A stretch of DNA of 64,000 nt from Terribacillus halophilus (GTDB lineage: Bacteria; Bacillota; Bacilli; Bacillales; Amphibacillaceae), in assembly GCF_900162685.1 (NCBI RefSeq), contig NZ_LT727827.1:537971-601970 (forward strand). The letters are read 5' to 3'. Position 1 is the stretch's first letter. Each line of letters starts with the position of its first letter. Below the pieces are notes generated by a model. The model was given only the letters and a program-made list of their open reading frames with translations, was not told where the DNA came from and did no database searches. This document shows positions 1 to 8,460 of this stretch, piece by piece. The position numbers and the translations under genes were made by a program.

Positions 1-383
1 TGCTTCTTTTTCTTTATCGCTACACGGCAGCTGGCTTCTTTGTACTTATCCCTGACATCCATACACGCCAGCAGCTGATCAAAAGTCAAAATTGCAATTT
101 CTCCGCCTAAGAGGTCCTTTTTGCTGCAAATTAACACAAATAACTGCTTTCGCTCTTCCGCCGACCATTGCAGCAGCCGATCGCGTTCTTCCTCAGAAAA
201 GCGGAAGTTCCATGTACTTGTGGCACTCGTCGCATATTTGGAGTATACCTTCATTCGGTTTGCGCCAGTTTCCAATTGATAAACGCGCCTTTCCTTACTT
301 TCTTCGATTAAAGCAGGCACAATCTGCATGGATACGAGTTTTGAAAGGAAGGCACCATAATAATGATCGTATTTGTTTAACAT
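1..383 (-). CDS. uncharacterised protein, 3' part cut by window edge
   Basis: An open frame runs on the minus strand from an ATG at 381-383 off the left edge, giving 127 visible residues and no stop. The ATG is preceded on that strand by an AGGAG box about 8 nt away. The protein starts MLNKYDHYYGAFLSKLVSMQ and is rich in charged residues (a SEEERDRLLQW stretch near the middle) with no transmembrane segment. I do not recognise the family. The codon pattern and ribosome site show it is real, while a 111-codon plus-strand frame over the same bases is its shadow. It is transcribed away from the flavin reductase that follows. Confidence 0.7.
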   Translation of the reverse strand, partial: MLNKYDHYYGAFLSKLVSMQIVPALIEESKERRVYQLETGANRMKVYSKYATSATSTWNFRFSEEERDRLLQWSAEERKQLFVLICSKKDLLGGEIAILTFDQLLACMDVRDKYKEASCRVAIKKKK

Positions 384-452
384 GCTGTTCTTACTCCTGT
401 CTGTGTTATGACAACAGTATAGCATGACTGCAGAACCTTTGGCAGTTGTCTT

Positions 453-467
453 GTTACAATTGGTAAC
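453..467. promoter_or_regulatory. palindrome upstream of OYE reductase, possible operator
   Basis: GTTAC-aattg-GTAAC is a 5-bp perfect inverted repeat with a 5-nt centre, in the 167-bp gap between two divergent genes and about 85 bp before the reductase start. Enoate reductases of this type are often induced by electrophile-sensing repressors of the HxlR or TetR families. That link is inference, because no such regulator is visible here. Confidence 0.25.
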
Positions 468-550
468 TCGCTTACGAATGAGCATTTTGTTTGCTACCTT
501 TTTCACAACTGGCTAGAATAAAATCCATACACGAGGAGGAATCGTAACTT

Positions 551-1660
551 ATGAATGAAAAATATGCATCACTTTTCGAAGACTTAACACTGCCAAACGG
601 CGTTACATTAAAAAATCGGTTCGTGCTTGCTCCGATGACACATTATGCATCCAACCCTGACGGTACGATTTCCGATCAGGAGCTTTCTTATATTGCACAG
701 CGCTCTAAGGATATTGGAATGGTTATCACTGCTGCATCCAACGTATCCGACAGCGGTAAGGCATTTCCCGGCCAACCATCTGTCGCGCACGATACAGATA
801 TTCCTGGATTAAAGAAACAGGCAGACGCAATCAAAGCAGAAGGCGCCAAAGCAATTATCCAGTTGCATCACGGTGGACGTGAAGCCGTAGCTGAACTTGT
901 ACCAAATGGTGACATTGTTGCTCCAAGTTCCGTTGAGAAAGAAGGCACAGTAACTCCGCGCGCATTGGAAACAGCCGAAATAGAGCAAATCATCGCAGAC
1001 TTCGGCGAAGCTACTCGCCGGGCGATTGAGGCTGGCTTTGACGGAGTAGAGATTCATGGAGCAAACGGTTATATCATCCAACAGTTCTTTTCTCCATTTT
1101 CCAACCGTCGTGAAGATGAATGGGGCGAACGCCTGCGCTTCCCGTTAGCAGTTATTGACACTGTTAAAAAAGCAGTAGAGAAACACGGATCAAAAGACTT
1201 TATTATTGGCTATCGCTTCTCTCCAGAAGAACCAGAAACTCCTGGATTGACAATGAAAGAAACATTTGAGCTAGTGGATGCGCTTGTGGAACAGCCACTG
1301 GATTACCTGCATGTATCGCTAATGGACTTTCATTCCAAAGCTCGTCGCGGTGCAGACACAAATGCCAAGCGTATCGACTTGCTGCAAGAGCGCATCAATG
1401 GACGTATTCCATTGATTGGTGTTGGCTCTCTATATTCTGCTGAGGATGTTTCAGCAGCGAAGGCAACAGGTGTACCACTTATCGCGTTAGGCCGTGAAAT
1501 GCTAATTGATCCAGAATTTGCCACGAAGCTTAAAGAAGGCCGTGAAGATGAAATTATTCGCTTAATCGATCCTGCCCGTGAAGATCATCACGGTATTCCT
1601 GAACAACTGTGGAAAATCATTCTCCAAATGAAGGGCTGGGTACCGACAAAAGCAGAGTAA
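551..1660 (+). CDS. NADH:flavin oxidoreductase, Old Yellow Enzyme family (YqiG-like)
   Basis: A 369-residue FMN-dependent ene-reductase of the Old Yellow Enzyme type, expected to be cytosolic and to reduce activated C=C bonds with NAD(P)H. The TIM barrel starts LPNGVTLKNRFVLAPMTHY, the strand-three signature QLHHGGR lies near residue 104, and the substrate-binding pair H169/N172 sits in the HGANGYIIQQFFSP motif. The C-terminal IALGREMLIDPEFA segment is the usual phosphate-binding part. The length fits the family. A GAGGAGGA box lies 8 nt before the ATG. The next gene follows 59 bp downstream with its own ribosome site, so the two probably share a transcript. The natural substrate cannot be told from sequence; electrophile detoxification is the usual guess. 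Confidence 0.9.
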   Translation: MNEKYASLFEDLTLPNGVTLKNRFVLAPMTHYASNPDGTISDQELSYIAQRSKDIGMVITAASNVSDSGKAFPGQPSVAHDTDIPGLKKQADAIKAEGAKAIIQLHHGGREAVAELVPNGDIVAPSSVEKEGTVTPRALETAEIEQIIADFGEATRRAIEAGFDGVEIHGANGYIIQQFFSPFSNRREDEWGERLRFPLAVIDTVKKAVEKHGSKDFIIGYRFSPEEPETPGLTMKETFELVDALVEQPLDYLHVSLMDFHSKARRGADTNAKRIDLLQERINGRIPLIGVGSLYSAEDVSAAKATGVPLIALGREMLIDPEFATKLKEGREDEIIRLIDPAREDHHGIPEQLWKIILQMKGWVPTKAE

Positions 1661-1719
1661 TAGCTACCTGTATTACTTTATGCTTTAATGGAAGAAAAGC
1701 ATCGAAGGAGAGAGTTACA

Positions 1720-2070
1720 ATGGCAAAAATATCAGCACTTGTCCTTAAACCAGAAAGAGACTTCCAAGCCAAGTCCGTACCAGCAGATCCGCAAGGCATC
1801 CAAAAGTTTATCGGCGGTTCACCAATCATGACAAGATTGACAGACGGCATTGTCGTTGTAAGCAATGAAAATGCGACAGAAGAAGATCCATTGAATTTTA
1901 CAATTTTCCAACGTCATAATGATCATGTTCATGAATTGGGCAAGCTATATAGTGATGCTGTATTTGCAGCAGAATCCGAAAAAGGTCTTACCAGCCTGGA
2001 TAAAGATCAAAAACAGCTTGTGAAAAACTGGTTCCAATTTGGCCGTGACAAGTTATTGCTTGATGAATAA
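1720..2070 (+). CDS. small uncharacterised protein downstream of the OYE reductase
   Basis: A 116-residue protein starting MAKISALVLKPERDFQ. I chose the ATG at 1720 because AAGGAGAGAG lies just upstream; an in-frame ATG at 1609 would overlap the preceding gene by 52 bp and has no ribosome site. The chain is soluble and acidic, with a GGSPIMTRLTDGIVVVSNE strand region that loosely recalls DUF3846-type proteins. I would not assign it to that family on this alone. The stop is followed at once by the dispersed repeat, whose internal hairpin could act as the transcript end. Co-transcription with the reductase is likely from the 59-bp gap. Confidence 0.75.
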   Translation: MAKISALVLKPERDFQAKSVPADPQGIQKFIGGSPIMTRLTDGIVVVSNENATEEDPLNFTIFQRHNDHVHELGKLYSDAVFAAESEKGLTSLDKDQKQLVKNWFQFGRDKLLLDE

Positions 2071-2078
2071 AACGAAAA

Positions 2079-2515
2079 GAGGCTGGGACATAACTGTTTA
2101 AGCCATATAAAAATCCAAACAATACTGCAATTAAAAGCAGTATTGTTTGGATTTTTTGCATTGGAAACGAAGATGAGAGCATCGCTTCGGAAATACACTC
2201 CGCTTTCCTGCGGGCGGCTGGTGAGCCTCCTCGTGCAAAAAGCGCACTGCGGGGTCTAACCTAGCCTTCCTCCCGCGGGAGTCTCCGTGTATTTCCTACG
2301 CTGATTTGTGTTATAGGAAATCTTCACTCGTGTAGGCAGAGTACGTAGACTCCTCGAAAAAGATAGCGATTTTCTTGTCGGTGTCTACTTCAAAAGCCAT
2401 TCTTGTCCGACGATAATAGCTAAAGTTGGAAAGTAGCAGTCGTCAGAGAGCTGCATTAAAAAGTACGGATCTAGTTATCGTTCGCTTTTAGGATGAATTA
2501 ATCTTGTTTTGTCCC
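2079..2515 (+). repeat. dispersed intergenic repeat, copy A (437 bp)
   Basis: The 456-bp gap between the small gene and alaT holds no ORF but a long structured element. It opens with GAGGCTGGGACATAA and closes with TTGTTTTGTCCC, so GGGACA/TGTCCC forms terminal inverted ends. Inside are a 20-bp hairpin (2109-2128 with 2137-2156) and a large inverted repeat, GGAAATACAC (2189-2198) with GTGTATTTCC (2287-2296), enclosing GC-rich sub-hairpins. The same element recurs inverted at 14341-14722. From memory, similar GGGACA...TGTCCC and CCGCTTTCC-GCGGGC sequences are common intergenic repeats in Bacillaceae. No transposase or coding frame is present, so it is a non-autonomous repeat or structured RNA of unknown role. 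Confidence 0.85.
2109..2157 (+). terminator. 20-bp hairpin with T run inside repeat copy A
   Basis: Arms 2109-2128 and 2137-2156 are perfectly complementary over 20 bp around the loop AATTAAAA, and the right arm ends in six T. It is placed to end the flavin reductase transcript. Copy B has the same stem with different internal bases but nearly preserved pairing. Confidence 0.7.
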
Positions 2516-2526
2516 GCTCTCTTTTC

Positions 2527-3702
2527 TTATGTCAGCCGACTCTCAACAAAACGTTTGATCCGTTTCATTGCTTCTGTCAGCTGTTTCATCGAGGTTGCAT
2601 ACGAACAGCGAATATAGCCTTCTCCGCTCTCCCCAAATACACTTCCTGGCACGACAGCTACCTTCTCTTCTATCAGTAAAGCCTCGGCAAACTCTTCGGA
2701 GGACAAACCAGTTTCCTTGATTGATGGGAAGATATAAAATGCTCCGCCTGGTCTGTTCGTCTTCAAGCCCATTTTTTCAAAGGCAGTCATGACAAAGTTC
2801 CGGCGCTGGCGGTAGCTTTTTTTCATCTGTTCTACACTTGCTGAGCCGCTGCGAAGTGCTTCAACTGCACCATATTGCGCCATCGTCGGTGCACACATAA
2901 TCGTGTACTGATGTATCTTTGTCATTGCTTGTATCAATGCGGCAGGTCCAGCAGCATAGCCCAGACGCCAGCCAGTCATAGCAAATGACTTGGAAAAGCC
3001 AGAGATAAGAATGGTACGTTCATGCATTTCTGGTAAACTCGCAAAACTGACGTAGCCATCGTCATAGCTGAGTTCAGCATATATTTCATCTGATAAGACG
3101 AGCAAGTCATGTTCTTGAATCAAATCTGCAATCGGCAAAAGCTCTTCCCGGCTCAGCATGGTGCCAGTCGGGTTATTCGGATTACATAAAATGATTGCCT
3201 TCGTTTTTTTCGTAATGCTATTCGCCAATTCTTCCGGCTGCAGTTTGAATTCATTAGCTGCTTGCGTGCCGACAGAAACCGGCACCCCACCCGCGAGCGT
3301 AACCGCAGACGCATAAGCTACAAAGCAAGGTTCCACAATGATTACTTCATCGCCCGAATTCAAAATTGTCCGCAACGCAATATCAATTGCCTGACTTGCA
3401 CCGACTGTTACAATCACTTGATCCTCTGCCCGATAAGGAACAGCGTAAGCAGACTGCAGGTATTCTGCAATCAACTCCCGCAATTCAAGCAGTCCAGCAT
3501 TAGCAGTGTAAGCTGTATAGCCTTGTTCCAATGAATGGTAACTTGCTTCAATCACATTCCATGGTGTAACGAAATCCGGTTCTCCCACACCTAAGGAAAT
3601 AACATTTTCCATTGTCGAAGCCAAATCGAAGAAGCGGCGGATTCCGGAAGGCTTTAGAGAATCCACATGCTCCGCGATGAAGCGACTTGTATCCGAACTC
3701 AT
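2527..3702 (-). CDS. alaT: alanine transaminase, PLP aminotransferase class I
   Basis: A 391-residue fold-type I aminotransferase. The family hallmarks are visible: SLGVGEPDF at the N-terminal substrate loop, NPNNPTG (the Asn that holds the cofactor ring), DEIYAELSY, and the Schiff-base lysine in SGFSKSFAMTGWRLGY. It sits in an operon behind an Lrp/AsnC regulator with a 4-bp ATGA overlap, the arrangement of B. subtilis alaR-alaT (yugG-yugH), where the product makes alanine from pyruvate. That context, more than sequence, supports the alanine assignment; a general aromatic or branched-chain aminotransferase is the alternative. Its transcript runs toward the right end of repeat copy A, with no clear terminator of its own. 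Confidence 0.85.
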   Translation of the reverse strand: MSSDTSRFIAEHVDSLKPSGIRRFFDLASTMENVISLGVGEPDFVTPWNVIEASYHSLEQGYTAYTANAGLLELRELIAEYLQSAYAVPYRAEDQVIVTVGASQAIDIALRTILNSGDEVIIVEPCFVAYASAVTLAGGVPVSVGTQAANEFKLQPEELANSITKKTKAIILCNPNNPTGTMLSREELLPIADLIQEHDLLVLSDEIYAELSYDDGYVSFASLPEMHERTILISGFSKSFAMTGWRLGYAAGPAALIQAMTKIHQYTIMCAPTMAQYGAVEALRSGSASVEQMKKSYRQRRNFVMTAFEKMGLKTNRPGGAFYIFPSIKETGLSSEEFAEALLIEEKVAVVPGSVFGESGEGYIRCSYATSMKQLTEAMKRIKRFVESRLT

Positions 3703-4196
3703 GGGCTCACCGGCATTCTGCGGTCGTTATCGTCATCCTCACCGAAAATAATGCCATCATGTTTATACTTTTTCAGAATAAAGTGCGTTGTCGTCGAAAT
3801 AACCGTGTCCAAAGTGGAAAGCTTCTCCGAAACAAAACGCGCAACTTGTGACATCGTTTTCCCTTCTACTGATACAGACAAATCATAAGCACCTGACATC
3901 AAGTAAACAGCTTTTACTTCTGGGAAACGATAAATGCGTTCCGCAACATCATTAAACCCTTTCCCTCTTACAGGGGTTACCTTGACATCAATCATGGCCG
4001 TTACGCCTTCATATCCGAGTACGTCCGTCCAATCAATTAGTGTAGAGTAACCGTGTATGATTTGCTGGTCCTCAAATTTCTGAATTGCTCGCTCCACTTC
4101 CTTCGGAGAAAGCTCCACCATACGGGCGATTGTATGTACATCCATTCTCCCGTTCTTTTCTAACAACTCTAATATCTCTATTTCTTTCTTTTCCAC
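3699..4196 (-). CDS. alaR: Lrp/AsnC family regulator of the alanine transaminase operon
   Basis: A 165-residue Lrp-type regulator: an N-terminal winged helix-turn-helix (about residues 5-60, VHTIARMVELSPKEVERAIQ) and a C-terminal ligand-sensing RAM domain (VRGKGFNDVAERIYRFPEV, then VSVEG). I prefer the GTG at 4196 because TAGGAG lies 8 nt before it; the in-frame ATG at 4220 has no ribosome site. The start codon of alaT overlaps its stop, so the two are translationally coupled. An 8-bp inverted repeat (4234-4256) directly upstream is the best candidate for its own operator. In B. subtilis the homologue activates alaRT in response to alanine. Confidence 0.85.
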   Translation of the reverse strand: MEKKEIEILELLEKNGRMDVHTIARMVELSPKEVERAIQKFEDQQIIHGYSTLIDWTDVLGYEGVTAMIDVKVTPVRGKGFNDVAERIYRFPEVKAVYLMSGAYDLSVSVEGKTMSQVARFVSEKLSTLDTVISTTTHFILKKYKHDGIIFGEDDDNDRRMPVSP

Positions 4197-4233
4197 TTTA
4201 GTCACTCCTAACTCTTTCATAATGTGTAAATCC

Positions 4234-4256
4234 TATTCTATCTGAAATATAGAATA
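4234..4256. promoter_or_regulatory. 8-bp inverted repeat before alaR, candidate operator
   Basis: TATTCTAT-ctgaaat-ATAGAATA is a perfect 8-bp palindrome with a 7-nt centre, ending 38 bp before the GTG of alaR. Lrp-family proteins bind AT-rich imperfect palindromes of this size. Location and symmetry are seen; AlaR binding is inferred. Confidence 0.5.
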
Positions 4257-4289
4257 AGAGAAACCGAAAACGGATACACGCGCATGCAT

Positions 4290-5648
4290 TTAGCCGATAA
4301 TGATTCGCTCCTCCGGATTTCGTACAGCTGTATTCTTGGTTCGAAAAGCCAACGCAAAGGCAATCGTAATCGGACCAACTCTTCCCATGAACATAAGGAT
4401 GGAAAGCAGCAGCTTACCTGGTTCTGTGAGTTCCGTTGTCAGTCCAAGCGACATGCCTACTGTGCCAAAGGCAGAAAGCACTTCAAAGGCAATGATGTTG
4501 AGTTCGTTACCAGTTTCCGTTATGGAAAGCAGGAATACGAACACAGAAACAAGCAAGACTGCGTATGTGGTGATAGAAAAGGCTCGGAATACTAGGTCCA
4601 AAGGCAGCCTTCGATTGCTCATATTTACTTCCTGTCTGCCTTTAATCAATGCCCATACCGCTAACAGCAAGATAGCAAAGGTCGTAACCTTAATACCGCC
4701 TGCAGTTCCCCCTGTTCCGCCGCCAATAAACATGAGTGCCATGGTCACGAGCTGTGAACCGAGTGTCAAATCTCCTGTATTTAAAGAGTTAAAGCCAGCA
4801 GTCCGAGGGACAACACCATGAAAATAAGAAGCAAGCAGCTTATCCTTGAAGGAAAGATTTCCAATCGTAGCTGCATTGCTGTATTCCAAAACAAAGATAG
4901 CTGCTGTTCCTGCAATAATCAGAATGGCTGTCATCCATAGGACAACTTTTGTATGCAGTGTAATCCGCTTCTTTGTTTTTAGTTTCTGGAAGAGATCGGC
5001 TATTACAATGAATCCAACTCCCCCTAAAATCAGCAGCATCGTGAGCGTTAGATTAACAACGATATCTCCTGTAAATGAAGTCATGCTGCTAAAATCACCC
5101 ATAATGTCAAAGCCAGCATTATTGAATGCAGATATGGAGTGAAACAGGCCGTAATAGAAAGACTTCGGATAACCAAATTGATCTCCCCAATGCAATCCGA
5201 GAATAACTGTTCCTATCAGCTCACAAATCATCGCAAACACAATCACAAAGCGTACCATCCGGACAATGCCTTGATAGGAATCCTGATTCAGCGATTCCTT
5301 GACCAGGTAACGTTCTTCAAAGCTTATATTACGTCGGAGCAATAAGGCGATGAAAACAGTCAGTGTCATGAATCCTAGTCCGCCAACCTGAATGAGGCAC
5401 AACAGAATGATTTGGCCAAATAGTGTAAAGGTCGCCTTGGTGTCCACCACTACCAGCCCTGTCACACTGACAGCAGACGTTGCCTCAAATAATGCATCCA
5501 CAAAAGACAGATGGTGCCTGTCAGCTGTCGCAAACGGCAGCATCAATAAAAACGTACCTAATCCAATTAGTACGAGGAACCCCAAAGCAAAGAATTGCGG
5601 CGGATTCATTCTAATGCGCTGAAACAGCTTCCGGCTTCTTGTTACCAT
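4290..5648 (-). CDS. ktrD: Ktr-type potassium uptake transmembrane protein
   Basis: A 452-residue member of the TrkH/KtrB superfamily with four repeated membrane-pore-membrane units. Each pore loop carries the expected selectivity-filter glycine: SAVSVTGLVVVD, ISAFNNAGFDIMG, VPRTAGFNSLN and SAFGTVGMSLG. It moves K+ (with Na+) into the cell when gated by a cytosolic RCK protein. No ktrA or ktrC gene is adjacent, as with the stand-alone ktrD of B. subtilis, so the symbol is by analogy and KtrB cannot be excluded. I chose the ATG at 5648; a TTG eight codons earlier is possible, and the ribosome site (AAAGGGAT) is weak for the ATG. No clear terminator follows. Confidence 0.85.
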   Translation of the reverse strand: MVTRSRKLFQRIRMNPPQFFALGFLVLIGLGTFLLMLPFATADRHHLSFVDALFEATSAVSVTGLVVVDTKATFTLFGQIILLCLIQVGGLGFMTLTVFIALLLRRNISFEERYLVKESLNQDSYQGIVRMVRFVIVFAMICELIGTVILGLHWGDQFGYPKSFYYGLFHSISAFNNAGFDIMGDFSSMTSFTGDIVVNLTLTMLLILGGVGFIVIADLFQKLKTKKRITLHTKVVLWMTAILIIAGTAAIFVLEYSNAATIGNLSFKDKLLASYFHGVVPRTAGFNSLNTGDLTLGSQLVTMALMFIGGGTGGTAGGIKVTTFAILLLAVWALIKGRQEVNMSNRRLPLDLVFRAFSITTYAVLLVSVFVFLLSITETGNELNIIAFEVLSAFGTVGMSLGLTTELTEPGKLLLSILMFMGRVGPITIAFALAFRTKNTAVRNPEERIIIG

Positions 5649-5785
5649 GTTTATACAGATCCCTTTTATCAAGTTTTTTCATCTACTTCTAACTTATACT
5701 ACAACTTCTTTCAATTTGGTACTGAAAAAAAGATGATTCTTTTTATGGTATACTCGTAGCGAAATGAAGGAAAAGGATGTTCGAT

Positions 5786-6895
5786 ATGCACATAGCAGTA
5801 ATTGGAGCAGGAATAGCAGGATCGGCGACTGCTTACCAGCTTGCGAAAGCAGGCATGCAAGTAACCATCATCGATCGTTTTGATACAGGACAAGCCACAG
5901 ATGCCGCCGCAGGAATTGTCTGCCCATGGCTGTCACAGCGCCGAAATAAGGATTGGTACCGGTTAGCGAAAGGCGGTGCCAGTTACTATCCGCAACTTAT
6001 TGAGGAACTGCGTCAGGACGGCGAAGAAGAAACAGGCTACGCCCGCATAGGCGCATTAAGTTTGCATCATGACCCAAAAAAGCTAGATGGAATGCGGGAA
6101 CGTGCAGAAAAGCGGAAAACAGATGCACCGGAAATCGGCACCATTACACAGCTTGAAGAGACAGCAGCACGCAAGCTGTTCCCGATGCTCGCACCTGGCT
6201 ACGGTGCTGTACACGTCAGCGGAGCCGCACGGGTTGACGGCAGAGCATTACGGAATAGCTTACACCGAGCAGCTAAAAAACACGGAGCGCGCTTTATTCA
6301 AGCTGAAGCAGCATTGTCGTTAAACGATGGAAATATAGCTGTGACAGCAGACAAAGAAGTACTTTTGCCTGATCATGTCATTGTTACAGCAGGCGCTTGG
6401 GCAAAGCACCTGTTAGAGCCATTAGGCTATAACCTGCAAGTCAGCTTTCAGAAAGCGCAAATTTGCCACTTACAGCTGACAAATACGCAGACAGCTGAAT
6501 GGCCAGTCATTATGCCTCCTAATGATCAATACTTGCTCGCGTTTCCAGATGGCAGAATTATTGCTGGTGCGACACATGAAAATGACACTGAGATGGATAC
6601 ACGCATCACAGCAGGCGGTGTTCAAGAAGTATTAAATAAGGCGTTCCAAGTAGCTCCGGGACTGGAACAAGCAGGTTTAGCCGAAACACGTGTCGGCTTC
6701 CGCCCATTCACCCCAGGATTTCTGCCGGTATTTGGCCAAATGCCAGGTCACAGCAACCTGCACGTTATTAATGGATTAGGGGCATCCGGTCTTACAATGG
6801 GGCCTTATATCGCTTCCCAGCTTGCAAAGCTCGTGCTGGGCGAGGAACCAACTATCGACGTTTCTGCTTATAGCCCAGAAATAGCACTAACATAA
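5786..6895 (+). CDS. FAD-dependent oxidoreductase, DAO/glycine oxidase type
   Basis: A 369-residue DAO-fold flavoprotein. The dinucleotide-binding motif VIGAGIAGSATAYQL is at the N-terminus, followed by IDRF with the ribose-binding acid. The FAD-capping C-terminus reads VGFRPFTPGFLPVFG then HVINGLGASGLTMGP. Relatives oxidise glycine, sarcosine or D-amino acids; the substrate is not predictable here. ATGs at 5777 and 5786 are both possible. I take 5786, because AAAGGATG then sits at normal spacing and the Rossmann strand begins straight after the Met. It is a single-gene unit with a terminator shared with the convergent acetyltransferase. Confidence 0.85.
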   Translation: MHIAVIGAGIAGSATAYQLAKAGMQVTIIDRFDTGQATDAAAGIVCPWLSQRRNKDWYRLAKGGASYYPQLIEELRQDGEEETGYARIGALSLHHDPKKLDGMRERAEKRKTDAPEIGTITQLEETAARKLFPMLAPGYGAVHVSGAARVDGRALRNSLHRAAKKHGARFIQAEAALSLNDGNIAVTADKEVLLPDHVIVTAGAWAKHLLEPLGYNLQVSFQKAQICHLQLTNTQTAEWPVIMPPNDQYLLAFPDGRIIAGATHENDTEMDTRITAGGVQEVLNKAFQVAPGLEQAGLAETRVGFRPFTPGFLPVFGQMPGHSNLHVINGLGASGLTMGPYIASQLAKLVLGEEPTIDVSAYSPEIALT

Positions 6896-6898
6896 ACA

Positions 6899-6928
6899 AG
6901 AGCCCATGCATTAACATGGGCTCTTTGT
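6899..6928. terminator. bidirectional terminator between convergent genes
   Basis: AGAGCCCATG (6899-6908) pairs with CATGGGCTCT (6915-6924), followed by TTTG. The stop codon of the minus-strand acetyltransferase lies within the loop. Confidence 0.75.
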
Positions 6929-7381
6929 CATAACAAGGAATAACAATTGATCGGAGTCACGTGTAAAATGCCCTACTTCACGAAATCCGGCATTCGCATA
7001 TAGATGAATAGCTCGTTCATTGAAAGCTGCAACGGTAAGTCTGAGTCGCGTTTGCTGCTTATTCAAGTTAATCCAATTTTGTATGTAGCGGAAGAAGACC
7101 TTCCCTCTCCCCTGTCCAGTCAATTCAGGCGCCATCCCAATCCCGATATCTAGGTAGGCTTTGTCACTGTAGTCACCACCAGGAACTTGCGCATCCTCTC
7201 CGACACAGAAATAGCCAAGCAGTAATCCATTTTCGTACACTCCGTAATAGTCACCTACCATGAGCATCATAACCGCACCTTCTGTATAGGTAAGGTTGTA
7301 CAGATCGTAAGGCGGGGAATAACGCCAGTGTAAGACTGTATATGCATCATCAGCAGTCAATGAACTTATCTCGTAACCCAT
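6911..7381 (-). CDS. GNAT family N-acetyltransferase
   Basis: A 156-residue GNAT protein starting MGYEISSLTADDAYTVLHW. The acetyl-CoA binding motif A is visible as DIGIGMAPELTGQGRGKVFF (Q/R-x-x-G-x-G/A pattern), and the C-terminal strand reads LTVAAFNERAIHLYANAGF. The start at 7381 is set by AAGGAG 8 nt upstream; an ATG six codons earlier would lie on the ribosome site itself. Substrate unknown. The stop codon is embedded in the shared terminator. Confidence 0.8.
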   Translation of the reverse strand: MGYEISSLTADDAYTVLHWRYSPPYDLYNLTYTEGAVMMLMVGDYYGVYENGLLLGYFCVGEDAQVPGGDYSDKAYLDIGIGMAPELTGQGRGKVFFRYIQNWINLNKQQTRLRLTVAAFNERAIHLYANAGFREVGHFTRDSDQLLFLVMTKSPC

Positions 7382-7477
7382 CTGCAAGACTCCTTCCATT
7401 TGTTAGTCCTTGTATTATAGCATTTCTCTCCTTTGCAGAAATGGGTATACTAGAACAAAAGAAAGGACGGGAATAAT

Positions 7478-8344
7478 ATGGAATTGCGCCAGCTACGCTA
7501 TCTAGTTGAAATTGTAAAACAAAAGAGACTTACCAAAGCAGCAGAAAACTTGCATATATCCCAGCCAGCACTCAGCAAGACCATCAAAAGTCTGGAAGAA
7601 GAATTAGGTATTACATTGTTCAAACGTTCGAACAAATCCAGTACCTTAACTGATGCAGGCAAAGTTGTTTATACGTACAGCCAGCAAGTACTTGCTCAAT
7701 TAGATGAAATGCAGACGACTCTCCAAGATCTTACCGACCTACAGCAGGGAGCTGTCACGATTGGTATTCCGCCTATTATCGGAAGTCTCTTCTTTCCAAA
7801 GGTAATGGCCCGATTCCATCAGACTTACCCAAATGTCACAATCAATATTACCGAATATGGTGCAGCTCGTGTCGTGAAGGCTGTTGATGAAGGAGAATTC
7901 GAGCTAGGCGTTGCCGTAATGCCAATAGATGCCAAAGAGTTCAATTATTATCCAATCGTCGAGGAAGACATGAAGCTGATGGTCCATCGAGAACACCCAC
8001 TGGCGGACCGGAATCTCGTTGAATTAAATGAACTAAAGAATGAGGACTTTATTTTCTATAACGAGGAGTTTGCGCTGCACGACATTATGCGAAAACGTTG
8101 TATTGAAGAAGGTTTTGAACCTCATATTCTCTTTAAAAGTGCACAATGGGATTTTATCAGTGAGATGGTAGCGGCTAATTTAGGTGTCAGCGTACTTCCA
8201 GAGTCTATTTGCAATCGCACGTATAATGCCGATATACGTATTATTGATTTAACACCTTCTATTCCTTGGAACCTGGCCATTATTACCAAAAAGGAGAAAT
8301 ACATTTCCTATGCAGGCAGAAGATTCATTGAATTCTTTCTGTGA
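7478..8344 (+). CDS. ywbI: LysR-type regulator next to cidAB-like genes (YwbI-like)
   Basis: A 288-residue LysR regulator: winged helix-turn-helix in residues 1-60 (LRQLRYLVEIVKQKRLTKAA, then SQPALSKTIKSLEEELG), linker helix, then a periplasmic-binding-like effector domain starting near residue 90 (GAVTIGIPPIIGS). AAAGGACGGG precedes the ATG. It lies upstream of and codirectional with the CidA/CidB-like genes, the B. subtilis ywbI-ywbH-ywbG order. Its relative CidR in Staphylococcus and Bacillus activates cidAB in response to overflow metabolites such as acetate; the same role here is inferred. The gap to the next gene holds a T-N11-A type palindrome fitting LysR binding. Confidence 0.88.
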   Translation: MELRQLRYLVEIVKQKRLTKAAENLHISQPALSKTIKSLEEELGITLFKRSNKSSTLTDAGKVVYTYSQQVLAQLDEMQTTLQDLTDLQQGAVTIGIPPIIGSLFFPKVMARFHQTYPNVTINITEYGAARVVKAVDEGEFELGVAVMPIDAKEFNYYPIVEEDMKLMVHREHPLADRNLVELNELKNEDFIFYNEEFALHDIMRKRCIEEGFEPHILFKSAQWDFISEMVAANLGVSVLPESICNRTYNADIRIIDLTPSIPWNLAIITKKEKYISYAGRRFIEFFL

Positions 8345-8350
8345 TTCGAT

Positions 8351-8365
8351 ATAACCAAAAGTTAT
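8351..8365. promoter_or_regulatory. candidate LysR box upstream of cidA-like gene
   Basis: ATAAC-CAAAA-GTTAT is a 5-bp perfect inverted repeat with a 5-nt centre that includes the T-N11-A spacing typical of LysR sites. It lies 7 bp after the regulator stop and 95 bp before the cidA-like start. Confidence 0.45.
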
Positions 8366-8460
8366 ACATACTATAAGATATATGTATTTTACGAATACGC
8401 GAAGCAGCAGTATGATGGAATTATCAATAGAAAAGATAATTTCCGTTAGGAGGAAGATCA

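Noticed and set aside
92-427. Plus-strand open frame of 111 codons at the left edge
   Set aside because: The opposite strand carries a frame with a good AGGAG site and normal codon pattern; this one has neither.
2079-2515. Insertion sequence
   Set aside because: The repeat has inverted ends but no transposase frame, and I see no target duplication, so it is listed only as a repeat.
4300-5142. Plus-strand open frames of 173 and 98 codons
   Set aside because: They lie antisense to the Ktr transporter, whose four pore motifs are intact, and they have no ribosome sites; they are shadows of a membrane protein gene.
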